From an uncultured Oscillibacter sp. (lineage in GTDB: Bacteria > Bacillota > Clostridia > Oscillospirales > Oscillospiraceae), in assembly GCA_910583785.1 (NCBI GenBank), contig CAJTZK010000012.1:1-64000 (forward strand): 64,000 nucleotides of DNA. Direction: 5' to 3'. Below, in pieces: positions 16,231 through 25,160 of the stretch. A program made the position numbers and the translations under genes. Below the pieces are notes generated by a model, which made no database searches, was not told the origin of the DNA, and was given only the letters and a program-made list of their open reading frames with translations. The stretch's first letter is position 1. Every line of letters begins with the position of its first letter.

Positions 16231-17214
16231 ATGGCATCCAGACTTCGCCGCCGGAAGCGCAGCCCCTGGCTCGTCACGCTGCTGCTGCTGTTCATCCTCA
16301 TCGGCCTGTGCTACGCCGTCGTCCGGGTCTACTTCCGGGCCCCGGAGCAAAAAACAGGCGACTCCGTCATGATTCAGCGGGTGAACACCCCCGCCGTTTC
16401 GGAGGACCTCTCCGACGAGGAGGCGGAGGCCCTCCGCTCCCACTACGAGCGCAAACCCGGCTTTTGGACTATCCTGGTCTCCGGGGCCGACGACGAAAAC
16501 GGAGGTACGGACACCAACATCCTGGTGGCCGTGGATACGGAAAACGGCTATGTCTTCGGGGCCAGCATCGCCCGGGATACCAAGGCCTTTATCAATGGAA
16601 AAAACCACAAAATCAACTTTGCCTATAACGCCGGAGGCATGGAGCTGCTGTCGCAGACCGTCTCCGGCCAGCTGGGCATCCCCGTGGACTACACGGTTCT
16701 GGTGGACCTCCGGGCCTTCCAGGCCTTGGTGGACGCCGTCGGCGGCGTGGACTTTTACATCCCCATTGACATGGACTACGAGGACCCCTACCAGGACCTC
16801 TCCATCCACTTCTCCAAGGGCATGCGGCACCTGAACGGGGCGGAGGCATTGAAGGTGGTCCGCTGCCGGAACGGCTACGCCTCCCAGGACATCGGCCGGA
16901 TGCAGACCCAGCAGGACTTTTTGAAGGCCGTGGCCAAGAAGATGCTCTCCCCCGCCAGCCTCACAAAGCTGGACGATTACTGCAAAATCTTCGTGGAATA
17001 CGTGGACACGGACTTGAACGCAGGCAACCTGTTGTGGCTGGGGGGCAAGGTGGCCGCCATGGGTACGGAAAACATCGAGTTCGCCACCCTCCCCGGGGAC
17101 TGGAAGTCCCCCTACATCTACCTGAATCAGGAGGAGGTCCTGGCCATGGTGAACGAGCACCTGAACCCCTATACCGAGGACCGTACTGCCGGGGACTTGA
17201 ACATCTTGACCTGA
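16231..17214 (+). CDS. LytR-CpsA-Psr (LCP) family cell envelope protein
   Basis: LCP proteins attach teichoic acids or capsular glycans to peptidoglycan, outside the membrane. A basic cytosolic start (MASRLRRRKRSPW) and one membrane anchor (LVTLLLLFILIGLCYAVV, residues 14-31) precede the extracellular LCP domain. That domain shows GTDTNILVAVDTENGYVF, SIARDTKAFI (the catalytic Arg/Asp region), INFAYNAGGMELLSQTV, VDAVGGVDFYIPIDMDY and the C-terminal CRNGYASQDIGRMQTQQDFL. The last is the RxxxxDxxRxxRQQ-like lipid phosphate site. At 327 residues it has normal length. AGGAGG precedes the ATG. An SLH protein follows, 24 bases downstream. Confidence 0.92.
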   Translation: MASRLRRRKRSPWLVTLLLLFILIGLCYAVVRVYFRAPEQKTGDSVMIQRVNTPAVSEDLSDEEAEALRSHYERKPGFWTILVSGADDENGGTDTNILVAVDTENGYVFGASIARDTKAFINGKNHKINFAYNAGGMELLSQTVSGQLGIPVDYTVLVDLRAFQALVDAVGGVDFYIPIDMDYEDPYQDLSIHFSKGMRHLNGAEALKVVRCRNGYASQDIGRMQTQQDFLKAVAKKMLSPASLTKLDDYCKIFVEYVDTDLNAGNLLWLGGKVAAMGTENIEFATLPGDWKSPYIYLNQEEVLAMVNEHLNPYTEDRTAGDLNILT

Positions 17215-17238
17215 CCCGCACCGCCGGAAAGGAAGGCT

Positions 17239-18678
17239 ATGAAAAAACACATTCCCGCCCTGCTGCTGGCCCTGTGCCTGCTGCTGCCCCTCCCCGCCCA
17301 GGCGGCCCAGGCGGCGGGCTTCACCCGCAGCCGGACCTACGCCGGGGAGTTCTCCGATCTTTCCCCGGGCTCCCCCTTCTACGGCAACGTGGCCGCGCTC
17401 TACGAGTACGGCCTCGCCAACGGCAAGGGCGACGGGACCTTTGGCCCGGGGGACTCCGTAACGGTGGGACAGGCCGTCATCTTCGCCGGGCGCATCCGGA
17501 GCCTGTACCAGACCGGAGCGCCGGAGGCCGCCCTGGCCTACCGCCGGGAGGCCGCCCCGGCGGCGCTGGCCTACCTGCGCTATCTCCAGGCGGAGGGCGC
17601 GCTGGAGGTGGACTTCCTTGATGGGGGCCTGGAGCTCTACGAGCCCGCCACCCGGGCGCAAGCGGCCCATATCCTGGCGGGCGTCCTGCCGGAGGAGGCC
17701 CTGCCCTCTGTCCATGACGAGCTGGTCACCGTGGGCTACTCCTCCCGCCGCTTCATCCCCGACGTGGACGAGTACACCCCCTATTATCAGGACATCCTGT
17801 CCCTCTACCGGAAGGGCGTCTCCGCGGGAAGCGACGCCTCCGGGTCCTTCCTCCCCGGAGCCCCCATCACCCGGGGGGCCCTGGCCGCCATGCTGACCCG
17901 GATGCTGGACCCCGCCCTGCGGGTTCAGCCCCAATGGGACCTCAGCGGCCTTTACGCCGCCGCCGGGACCACCCTGGCGGACCTGGTGGAACCGGGGACC
18001 TACAGCCTGGCCCCCTCCACGGCGGAGGAGCTGGAGAGCTCCCTCCGCTCCATGCTGGCCCGGGGCAGCGACCAGATTGTCTTCTACTACCCCGGCATTT
18101 CCGAGGAGGATGCCCGGCGCCTCATGGACCAGTCCCTGGCCGTGATGAAGGCCCACTGTGAGCAGGGCTACAACGAGGTCCGCTGTACCCGGGGCGCAGG
18201 GCTGGTAACCCTGGCCTTTTCCGCCGCCGGAGCAGGCCGCCGGACCCAGGAGTACCGCGCCGCCGCCATGGAGGCCGCCATTGCCGTCCACGACCAGCTT
18301 TGGGCCGGGGGGACCCTCCGCCCCGGCATGACGGACCTGGAAAAGGCCCGGGTTTACTACAGCTGGATTTGCGGCAACTGCGTTTACGATTACCAGGCCG
18401 GGGACGACTCCCTCAGCCATATTCCCTATAGCCTCTTTGTAAACGGCTCCGCCGTCTGCGACGGCTACACCGGGGCCTACAACCTGCTCCTAAAGCTGGA
18501 GGGCATCTCGTGCTCCACCGTCATCCAAAAGGACCATATCTGGACTACAGCCGTCCTGGACGGCGTGGAATACCATATTGACCCCACCTGGGGCGACAGC
18601 GGCAGGGAGGTCAGCTACGATTACTTTGCCATGACCCTCCAGCAGTCCCAGGAGGTACACGCCAAGCAGAGCGCATAA
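17239..18678 (+). CDS. Secreted SLH-domain protein with a C-terminal transglutaminase-like domain
   Basis: 479 residues. The signal peptide is residues 1-26 (KKHIPALLLALCLLLPLPAQ). Residues 35-225 hold S-layer homology repeats (FSDLSPGSPFYGNVAALYEY, GLANGKGDGTFGPGDSVTVG, FIPDVDEYTPYYQDILSLY, GVSAGSDASGSFLPG), which usually bind pyruvylated wall glycans. The C-terminal half is a transglutaminase/protease-like fold with a plausible triad: Cys in GSAVCDGYTGAYNLLL, His in KDHIWTTAVLDG and Asp in HIDPTWGDSG. It probably acts at the cell wall as a peptidase or cross-linker. It follows the LCP gene and ends at a terminator. Confidence 0.9.
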   Translation: MKKHIPALLLALCLLLPLPAQAAQAAGFTRSRTYAGEFSDLSPGSPFYGNVAALYEYGLANGKGDGTFGPGDSVTVGQAVIFAGRIRSLYQTGAPEAALAYRREAAPAALAYLRYLQAEGALEVDFLDGGLELYEPATRAQAAHILAGVLPEEALPSVHDELVTVGYSSRRFIPDVDEYTPYYQDILSLYRKGVSAGSDASGSFLPGAPITRGALAAMLTRMLDPALRVQPQWDLSGLYAAAGTTLADLVEPGTYSLAPSTAEELESSLRSMLARGSDQIVFYYPGISEEDARRLMDQSLAVMKAHCEQGYNEVRCTRGAGLVTLAFSAAGAGRRTQEYRAAAMEAAIAVHDQLWAGGTLRPGMTDLEKARVYYSWICGNCVYDYQAGDDSLSHIPYSLFVNGSAVCDGYTGAYNLLLKLEGISCSTVIQKDHIWTTAVLDGVEYHIDPTWGDSGREVSYDYFAMTLQQSQEVHAKQSA

Positions 18679-18699
18679 GCGTTCCCGCAGCCGGAAACC

Positions 18700-18735
18700 A
18701 GCGGCGGGAGGCCATTTGGCCTCCCGCCGCTTTGC
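18700..18735. terminator. Bidirectional terminator
   Basis: AGCGGCGGGAGGCC-ATTT-GGCCTCCCGCCGCT, a perfect 14-base-pair stem followed by TTG, between the SLH gene and the leftward ABC permease gene. Confidence 0.85.
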
Positions 18736-18749
18736 CGTTTCCCGGGGGC

Positions 18750-20879
18750 TCACCGCCGGATGTCCAGGGCCCGGCACACCTGGGCCAGGGTCAGGCGGTA
18801 CACGCCGTAGATCAGGGCGGACACCGCCGCCACCACCGCCAGGTCGGCCAGGAGGCCCGCCGCCTCGCTGGGCGTAATGCCCGCGGGACTGCCGTTGAAG
18901 TACATAATCATGACATAAAAAGCGTAAATCAACCCCGTGCCCGCCAGGGCGGGCACCAGGAACACCCGCTTCACCTGCCCCCGGACGGAGCGGCGGAGAT
19001 AGGCGTTGGAGGCCCCCAAATGCCTGAGGTCGTCGTAGACCTTCCGGTTTGTCAGGGCAATGGTCATGCACCGGGTATAGGCAATCACAAACACGGCGGC
19101 GAAGCACACCACGGCCACAAAGACAAAGAGGATGAGGAACACCGCCGAGGTCTTTACAAAGTCCATCCTGTCCAAAATCCGGAACGCAGGCATGTAGTGC
19201 CAGCCCAGCCGGAAGGCGGAGCTGTCCCGCTGAGCGTAGTTGATGACAGTAAAACCATATTCCGCGCAGTTCTCCCGGTCCAGGAAGTAAACGCCCTCCT
19301 CCGCCAGGTACTGGTCCCGGATTACCGGGTCCCAGCCGCTGAACTGGGCCACGTCTATGGTAGAGCGGTCCACAATCTCATTGAACAGGGCTTTGGCGAA
19401 GTCATAGGTCTCCTCGCAGTTTTCCACGTTGAAGCAGACCTGGGTCTCCCGCCACTCCTCTGTCAGGTCCGCCCCCAGGGCGGCAAAGTCGGCGTCGTTC
19501 ATCACATAGCGCCCGAAGAGGCTGTCATAGCGCAGGGGCTCCAGGGACGTGACGGGGAGCTGTTCCCCGGTCAGATAGTTGGTCACGAGGCTCTTGTCCG
19601 GGGCAAAGCCCAGCTTGCTCCCCTCCGTGTCGACGACGCCGCGAATCTCGCCGCTGGCCAGGTCCACATGCTCCCCCGTCAAAGCCTCGTAGCCGGAGGC
19701 GGAAAGAAACAGCTCGGTGCTCATGACCTCTTTGTACTCCGCGCGCCAGGTGGTGCCCATGGGGCCCTCCTCCTCAATGTGGTCCTCGCCGTCCACCGCC
19801 AGGCGGAGCATGGGGACGGCGGCGAAGTCCGTGACGGTCACGCCGTACTCCTCCGCCAGGGCCCGGACCTCCTCCTCCAGGGGGATGTCCTGGTCCGCCC
19901 GGAAGTTGTAGACGTAATCCACCGGACGCTGGTCATAGGAAATCATGGACCCGGTGCCCAGCATGGGGGTGTAGAAGCTGCCGAAGTACGCGCCGGCAAT
20001 CAGCAGGGTCATCACCAGCATGTTCCGCACCGTCTGGCGGCCCTGAAAGCGCATCTGGCTGGTGGCGATCAGGTCCTTGTAGAGCTTCTTTTTCCCGTTC
20101 CAGCCGTTGACCACCGTGTGCAGGAGAATCATATAGAGGCCAATCAAAGCGGGGACGTAAAAGACCGCGGTCAGCCCCTCGGGGGGATACCAGTGGAGAA
20201 TGCTTATGAAGAAGAAGGAGGACATATAGCCCAGAAAGCCCCCCAGGGCCAGCAGGCCGATGCCAACGGGCCCGTACCACCGGGGAACATCCCGGATGGG
20301 CTCGGACTTGTGGGACTCCTGGACGATGTCGATGATGTTGGTCCGCTTCACGGACCGGCTCCCCAGGAAGAACATCATGGCGATGACAAAGGCGGAGAAG
20401 GCCAGGGACAATACATAGGCGTTCGGGTCAAACACCAGCCGCATCTCCTCCGTATCCACCACGCAGAGACGGAACACCTGCCACAGCACCCAGGCCAGCG
20501 GCCCGCCCAGGGCGGCCCCGGCGGCGCAGGAGCCCAGGGAGATCACTCCCAGCTCCCGGTACAGCTCCCCCCGCACCTGGGCCCGGGTGGCCCCCAGGGC
20601 CAGGAACACGCCGGTCTCCCGGGACTTCTGCCGGAAGAAGAGGCCGGAGGCGTAAGTGGTGAACACGGCGCAGCCGATGACCGCCAGGGTGAAGATCATC
20701 ATGACCTGCTTGCGGCTGTCGCCCCCCTCGGGGAGGACGTTCAGGATGGTGGGGGCCCGCATCATGCAGACGTAGGCCGTAATCAGCAGCACGGAGAAAA
20801 AGCAGCAGCCCGAGAGGAGCGCGTATTGCTTCTTGTTCCTCCGGCGCATCAGGGCATAAACTTCGGAAAAATGGCGCAT
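18750..20879 (-). CDS. ABC transporter permease, FtsX/BceB-like
   Basis: 709 residues. About eight to ten membrane segments flank a large extracellular domain of roughly 200 residues in the middle (QRPVDYVYNFRADQDIPLEE onward). The N-terminal FtsX-type pattern is YASGLFFRQKSRETGVFLAL and GATRAQVRGELYRELGVISL, and another FtsX block lies at the C-terminus (TNRKVYDDLRHLGASNAYLR). BceB-type permeases with their ATPase usually work in sensing or detoxifying cell-wall peptide antibiotics; that role is inferred here. The ATPase gene ends 2 bases upstream. Confidence 0.9.
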   Translation of the reverse strand: MRHFSEVYALMRRRNKKQYALLSGCCFFSVLLITAYVCMMRAPTILNVLPEGGDSRKQVMMIFTLAVIGCAVFTTYASGLFFRQKSRETGVFLALGATRAQVRGELYRELGVISLGSCAAGAALGGPLAWVLWQVFRLCVVDTEEMRLVFDPNAYVLSLAFSAFVIAMMFFLGSRSVKRTNIIDIVQESHKSEPIRDVPRWYGPVGIGLLALGGFLGYMSSFFFISILHWYPPEGLTAVFYVPALIGLYMILLHTVVNGWNGKKKLYKDLIATSQMRFQGRQTVRNMLVMTLLIAGAYFGSFYTPMLGTGSMISYDQRPVDYVYNFRADQDIPLEEEVRALAEEYGVTVTDFAAVPMLRLAVDGEDHIEEEGPMGTTWRAEYKEVMSTELFLSASGYEALTGEHVDLASGEIRGVVDTEGSKLGFAPDKSLVTNYLTGEQLPVTSLEPLRYDSLFGRYVMNDADFAALGADLTEEWRETQVCFNVENCEETYDFAKALFNEIVDRSTIDVAQFSGWDPVIRDQYLAEEGVYFLDRENCAEYGFTVINYAQRDSSAFRLGWHYMPAFRILDRMDFVKTSAVFLILFVFVAVVCFAAVFVIAYTRCMTIALTNRKVYDDLRHLGASNAYLRRSVRGQVKRVFLVPALAGTGLIYAFYVMIMYFNGSPAGITPSEAAGLLADLAVVAAVSALIYGVYRLTLAQVCRALDIRR

Positions 20880-20881
20880 GG

Positions 20882-21628
20882 TTATTCCCTCCCCATTTCC
20901 CGGACCGCGTCCAGAAGCTGGTCCTGGAACGTCTCCCGTTCCGTGGCCCCCTTCTCCAGCACCTTCCAGACCACGCCGTCCCGGAGGATCACCACCCGGT
21001 CGCAGAAGGAGGCGGCGTAGGAGTCGTGGGTCACCATGAAAATCGTGGCCTCCAGAGCCTGCTTGGCCTGCTCAAAGGAACGGATGACGGCCCGGGTGGA
21101 CTTGGAGTCCAGGTTGCCCGTGGGCTCGTCGGCCAGAATCAGCAGCGGGTGGTTGATGAGGGCCCGGGCCACGGCGGTGCGCTGCTTCTCGCCGCCGGAG
21201 ATCTCCGCCGGGTATTTGTCCCGGATGCCCGCGATGCCAAAGACCTCGCAGAGCTGATCCGCCCGCTGCTCCGTCATGCCGGAGACAACGCCGCCGATGA
21301 TGGCGGGGAGCAGGATGTTCTGCCGCACCGTCAGGCCGTCCAGCAGGAGGAAGTCCTGGAAGACGAAGCCCAGCTGCTTGTTGCGGACCTCCGCCAAGGC
21401 GTCCTCCCCCAGGCGGGCCAGCTCGGTTTTCCCCAGGCGGATACTGCCGGAGTCGGCGGGGATGTAGCAGGAAATGCAGTTCAAGAGGGTGGTCTTGCCG
21501 GAGCCGGAGGGGCCCATAACGGCCACGAACTCACCCTTTCCCACTTGAAGGGAGACTCCCTTCAGCACCTCGTAGGAGGTCTTTCCCACTTGATAGGATT
21601 TGCACAGATTTTCTACAGTCAGCATCAT
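20882..21628 (-). CDS. ABC transporter ATP-binding protein, BceA/MacB-like
   Basis: 248 residues. Walker A is GPSGSGKTTLLNC, the Q-loop is FVFQDFLLLDGLTV, the signature is ISGGEKQRTAVARAL, Walker B is LLILADEPTGNLDS and the switch His is MVTHDSYAAS. This is the subgroup that pairs with FtsX-type permeases, here the gene directly downstream. Several ATG codons lie at the start; 21628 has the best spacing from AAAGGA. No dedicated two-component system touches it, but a LytTR pair lies 1 kb away across traX. Confidence 0.93.
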   Translation of the reverse strand: MMLTVENLCKSYQVGKTSYEVLKGVSLQVGKGEFVAVMGPSGSGKTTLLNCISCYIPADSGSIRLGKTELARLGEDALAEVRNKQLGFVFQDFLLLDGLTVRQNILLPAIIGGVVSGMTEQRADQLCEVFGIAGIRDKYPAEISGGEKQRTAVARALINHPLLILADEPTGNLDSKSTRAVIRSFEQAKQALEATIFMVTHDSYAASFCDRVVILRDGVVWKVLEKGATERETFQDQLLDAVREMGRE

Positions 21629-21640
21629 AGTCATCCTTTC

Positions 21641-22399
21641 TTACAGCATGAATTGAATTGCCGCAATGACGGCGAGATGGGCGGGATAGAAGGCGTAGAA
21701 GAACCACTTGGGGATTTTCAGCCCGGAGCGGGTGGGGAGGAAGATCAGCGGCGCGGCCAGCAGGGCAAACACAGCCCAGTCCACGGCGAAGCCGCCCAGC
21801 TTCAAGGCCAGCGGGTCCTCCAGATAGCCGCCCCAGAGGCAGGGCAGGTAGGTCAGCACATAGAGGGCCGCGCCAATTTTGGGGTGGTTCCGGCAGAGGA
21901 AGAAAATCAGCATCAATTGAATCCCGATGCCGGAATAGTCGAAGTTCCACCAGCTCACCGCGAAGAAGGCCCCCAGGAACAGCCACCACTTCCGCTCCTT
22001 CAGCCCGTACATGGCCAGGAGGGACAAAAACAGGGTGAAGAAGATGTTCCAGTTGCTCCAATTCCGGTCCACCATCCAGTCATGGGGGTGGAAGGCCAGG
22101 ACGTAGAAGGGCTGGGAGACCACGGCGAACACCGCCAGGCGGCCCAGATACCGCTTGACATTTCGGGTGTACAGCAGTCCCACGGTCAGGCAGTAGCAGA
22201 AAATCGGGAACGCCAGCCGCCCAATCCAGCGGAAGGGCCCCACCTCCGGGAAGAAGGCCCCGCCCACGTGGTCGATGAGCATGGAGGTGATGGCGACGAG
22301 CTTTAAGAGGTCCGTGTCCAGATTCGTTTGCATCCGGGGCCCCTGCCGGGGGACCTCCGTGGGGGTGGTCAGGGCGGCGCGGACGGAATTCCAATTCAT
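21641..22399 (-). CDS. TraX family membrane protein
   Basis: 252 residues with about eight membrane segments. The TraX signature is visible: LLKLVAITSMLIDHVGGAFF, RWIGRLAFPIFCYCLTVGLL, NVKRYLGRLAVFAVVSQPFY and a C-terminal PKWFFYAFYPAHLAVIAAI. TraX acetylates pilin in F plasmids, but chromosomal homologues in Firmicutes are an acyltransferase-like group of unknown role. No conjugation genes are near. The start follows AAAGGAAG. A terminator-like hairpin lies about 90 bases upstream on the same strand. Confidence 0.88.
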   Translation of the reverse strand: MNWNSVRAALTTPTEVPRQGPRMQTNLDTDLLKLVAITSMLIDHVGGAFFPEVGPFRWIGRLAFPIFCYCLTVGLLYTRNVKRYLGRLAVFAVVSQPFYVLAFHPHDWMVDRNWSNWNIFFTLFLSLLAMYGLKERKWWLFLGAFFAVSWWNFDYSGIGIQLMLIFFLCRNHPKIGAALYVLTYLPCLWGGYLEDPLALKLGGFAVDWAVFALLAAPLIFLPTRSGLKIPKWFFYAFYPAHLAVIAAIQFML

Positions 22400-22488
22400 A
22401 GCAAGCACTTCCTTTATTCTGTGGCAGCGATTGATACGGAAGTCCGGCTGTAAATGCTTACGTCCGCTTCCATTGCCAGGATAGCGCA

Positions 22489-22515
22489 AAAAAACGGCCC
22501 CCGCAAACGGGGCCG
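22489..22515 (-). terminator. Terminator-like hairpin in the leader upstream of traX
   Basis: On the minus strand, CGGCCCC-GTTTGC-GGGGGCCG is followed by a run of seven T. It points toward traX, but no complete gene ends before it on that strand. It may be an attenuator in the traX leader or a stop for stray transcription. Confidence 0.55.
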
Positions 22516-22598
22516 CTCTCTTTGGCGGGTTCGTTGTAAAGTTTGGGGGCTCCGGCGCAAGCGGCGTCATCTTTGGCGCTTTTGCCGTCATAATTGGT

Positions 22599-22627
22599 TT
22601 GGCGAACCGCCGGGGATGTGCTATAAT
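22599..22627 (+). promoter_or_regulatory. Promoter of the LytTR/GHKL operon
   Basis: TTGGCG (22599-22604), a 17-base spacer and a perfect TATAAT (22622-22627), about 30 bases before the regulator start. Confidence 0.8.
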
Positions 22628-22657
22628 AGCCCCAGCAAACCGCAAGGAGATGATACC

Positions 22658-23374
22658 ATGCTGCGAATCGGCATCTGCGACGACAGCGCCGACGCCCGCG
22701 TCGCCCTCCGGGCCGCGTTGGAGCGGGCCCTGGAGCGGCGGCGGAGCGGGGCGGACACGTCCTTTTTTGAATTCTCCTCCGGGGAGGGCCTCCTCCGCTG
22801 GCTGGGCAGCCACGCCGGGGAGCTGGACCTGGTATTTTTGGACATTGAAATGGGGGAGCTGAACGGCATGGAGACCGCCCGCCGCCTCCGGGAGGCGGAC
22901 GAGGGGCTGCTGCTGGTCTTTGTCACCGGCTACACGGACTACGTGTTCGACGGCTATTCCGTGGGGGCCCTGGGCTACCTGATGAAGCCCCCCAAGCCGG
23001 ACCAGCTGGACGGCGTGCTGGACCGGGCGGCGGAGGCCCGCCTCCGGGAGGGGGACCAGGCCTTCCTCTGCCGCAGCGGCGAGACGCTGTACCGGATTCC
23101 CAAGAAGACCATTCTCTATTTCGCCTCCGACCGGCGGCAGGTCACCTGCGTCTCCGCCGCCCGGACCTATACCTTTTACGGCAAGCTGGACGACGTGGAG
23201 CGGGACGTGGGAGAGTCCTTCGTCCGGGTCCACCAGCGCTATCTGGTCCGCACCGCCGCCGTAGAGCGGATGGAGGGAAGCCAGGTCTTTGTGGGCGGCG
23301 AGGCGCTTCCCGTCAGCCGGGCCTGCCGCTCCGCCGCCCTGGCCGCCCTGGCCCGGACGGCCCTGGAGGGCTAG
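22658..23374 (+). CDS. LytTR-family response regulator
   Basis: 238 residues. The receiver domain (1-120) has acidic DD at 8-9, the phosphoacceptor Asp62 in LVFLDIEMGELNG and the conserved Lys in YLMKPPKPDQ. The C-terminal LytTR DNA-binding domain (about 135-235) includes ILYFASDRRQVTCVS and ESFVRVHQRYLVRTAAVERM. Such regulators often control bacteriocin, quorum or envelope genes. The start at 22658 follows AAGGAGA. The sensor kinase starts 3 bases downstream. Confidence 0.94.
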   Translation: MLRIGICDDSADARVALRAALERALERRRSGADTSFFEFSSGEGLLRWLGSHAGELDLVFLDIEMGELNGMETARRLREADEGLLLVFVTGYTDYVFDGYSVGALGYLMKPPKPDQLDGVLDRAAEARLREGDQAFLCRSGETLYRIPKKTILYFASDRRQVTCVSAARTYTFYGKLDDVERDVGESFVRVHQRYLVRTAAVERMEGSQVFVGGEALPVSRACRSAALAALARTALEG

Positions 23375-23377
23375 GCC

Positions 23378-24700
23378 ATGGCTTCAACGTTTTTGATCAG
23401 CCTGGCGGAATACCTGCTGCTCTGCTTTCAAAATTGGTTCTGGCTGATCCTGGTGTTTACCAGCGGCTTCTTCCTCTTTCGGATCGTGTCCGCCTTTTTG
23501 GCGGTGAAGCCCCGGCGGGGCTGGCGAATCGCGCTGGTCCTGTTTCTGGGCAGCATCTCCGACATGGTGATTTGGCTGGGGGACACCAATCTGCTGTTCG
23601 TCCTGCTGTTCTTTTTCCCCGTGCTCCTGCTGGCCTCCAAGGGGGACCGGGCCGGGCGGCTGACGCTGACGGTCATCTTTTTCTGCCTCATCATGTCCGT
23701 CAACGCCGTGCTGGATACCTATTATGGCCCCATTATGGCCCGCTTCGATCTGGCCGATCTGTATTACTACAGCAATAAATTCATCCGCCTCGCCGTCTGG
23801 GCCCTGCTGTACCTGGCGCCGCGGAAACACCTGCCAAAGTGCCCGCCCCAGCTCTCCCCCCGGTTTTGGCGGCTGGTGCTGCTCCTGGCCGCCATGCCCT
23901 TCAGCTCGTTGCTGGCGGTGGTGCTGCTGCCCCTCCTCCAGTCGGATTATATCTACAGCAACGCTCTTCTCCACGGACTGATTATGAATCTGGGGGTAGC
24001 GGTGCTCCCCTTTATCTTCCTCACCTCCCTGGCCCTGCTGTACGCCATATTGGTACTGGAAAACCACCAGCGGCTGGAGGAGGCGGACAAGCTGGCCTCC
24101 CTCCGGGAAAGCTACTACCAGGGCCTCCAGCGGGAGGAGCGGCAGGTCCGCACCCTCCGCCACGACCTGCGGAACCACTTGACGGCCCTCCGGGGCCTGG
24201 TGGACATGGGGGAGGACGGCAAGGCCCTGCAATACATCGACCAGCTTGTTGACTCCCCCGCCCTCCGGGGCGGGAAGCGGCTGTGCGAAAACGACGCGGC
24301 CAACGCCGTCCTCTCCGCCAAGGCGGAGGCCATGGGCCGCTCGGGCCTCACGGCGGACTTTTCCGTGTCCCTGCCCAAGGATCTGCCCCTGGCGGAGGTG
24401 GACCTGTGCGCCCTGCTGGGAAACGCCGCGGACAACGCCATGGAGGCGGCGGAGGAAGCGGAGGACAAGACCGTCACCCTCCGCTGCCGGGCGGAAAAGG
24501 GCCTTTTCATGCTCCGGGTGGAAAACGCCTACGCCGGGGAGCTGGCCCCGGACCTTGCCACCACCAAGGCGGACAGGACGTCCCACGGCTTCGGCCTGGC
24601 GGGAATGCGGGAAATCGCGGAGCGCCTGGGCGGGTCCCTGGAGACCCGGGCCGGAGGCGGGCGGTTCCAGCTGGTGGTGTGCCTGCCTCTGCTGCCGTGA
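23378..24700 (+). CDS. GHKL-domain sensor histidine kinase (AgrC-like)
   Basis: 440 residues. About six membrane segments fill residues 1-225 (NWFWLILVFTSGFFLFRIVS, ALVLFLGSISDMVIWLG and others). A coiled-coil linker (ENHQRLEEADKLASLRESYY) precedes the H-box RTLRHDLRNHLTALRGLVDM. The GHKL ATPase domain has ALLGNAADNAMEAAEEAED (N box) and SHGFGLAGMREIAERLGGS (G box). The signal is unknown; no peptide precursor is visible nearby. It is translated with the LytTR regulator and ends at a terminator. Confidence 0.93.
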   Translation: MASTFLISLAEYLLLCFQNWFWLILVFTSGFFLFRIVSAFLAVKPRRGWRIALVLFLGSISDMVIWLGDTNLLFVLLFFFPVLLLASKGDRAGRLTLTVIFFCLIMSVNAVLDTYYGPIMARFDLADLYYYSNKFIRLAVWALLYLAPRKHLPKCPPQLSPRFWRLVLLLAAMPFSSLLAVVLLPLLQSDYIYSNALLHGLIMNLGVAVLPFIFLTSLALLYAILVLENHQRLEEADKLASLRESYYQGLQREERQVRTLRHDLRNHLTALRGLVDMGEDGKALQYIDQLVDSPALRGGKRLCENDAANAVLSAKAEAMGRSGLTADFSVSLPKDLPLAEVDLCALLGNAADNAMEAAEEAEDKTVTLRCRAEKGLFMLRVENAYAGELAPDLATTKADRTSHGFGLAGMREIAERLGGSLETRAGGGRFQLVVCLPLLP

Positions 24701-24701
24701 A

Positions 24702-24740
24702 AAAACGCGCCTCCTCCCATCTGGGGAGAGGCGCGTTTCG
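24702..24740. terminator. Bidirectional terminator
   Basis: AAAACGCGCCTCCTCCC-ATCT-GGGGAGAGGCGCGTTT: a long stem with A and T runs, between the kinase gene and the 3' end of the ATP synthase operon. Confidence 0.88.
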
Positions 24741-24749
24741 CTCTATTTG

Positions 24750-25160
24750 CTATTTGATTTCCGTGCCCTTCACCCGCAGGCGGTTCATGGCCCGGGCCAG
24801 GCTGGCCTGGGCCAGCTGGTACTCCTGGCGGCTCTTCTTCTGGAGCATGGCCTCCCGGGCCTGGTCCGCCTCCCGGCGGGCCCGGGCGGCGTTGATCTCC
24901 TCGGGCCGTTCCACGGAGTCCACCAGCACCAGGACCTCGTTCTTCTCAATCTTCACCAGGCCAGAGGATACGGCCGCCAGCTGGACGGGCCCCTCCGGGG
25001 TCTGATAGCGCAGGGTCCCCGGCAGCACGGCGGCGATCATGTCGCTGTGATGGGCCAGGATGCCCTGCTCCCCGTCGCTGGTGGGGACGGTCAGGCTGAC
25101 GCAGGGCCCCTCGTAGAAGGAGCGGTCCGCCGCCAGGATGTGGGCCTGAAAGACTTCCAT
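24750..25160 (-). CDS. atpC: ATP synthase F1 subunit epsilon
   Basis: 136 residues: an N-terminal beta-barrel (FQAHILAADRSFYEGPCVSL, GEQGILAHHSDMIAAVLPGT) and a C-terminal two-helix domain (RPEEINAARARREADQARE to LARAMNRLRV). It is part of the rotor stalk and usually inhibits hydrolysis. It starts inside the atpD stop (TGATG). It is the last gene of the leftward operon. A GTG three bases upstream is an alternative start. Confidence 0.95.
   Translation of the reverse strand: MEVFQAHILAADRSFYEGPCVSLTVPTSDGEQGILAHHSDMIAAVLPGTLRYQTPEGPVQLAAVSSGLVKIEKNEVLVLVDSVERPEEINAARARREADQAREAMLQKKSRQEYQLAQASLARAMNRLRVKGTEIK

Noticed and set aside
21641..22399. TraX as a sign of a conjugative element
   Set aside because: No relaxase, type IV secretion or integrase gene lies nearby; chromosomal TraX-like proteins are common in Firmicutes.
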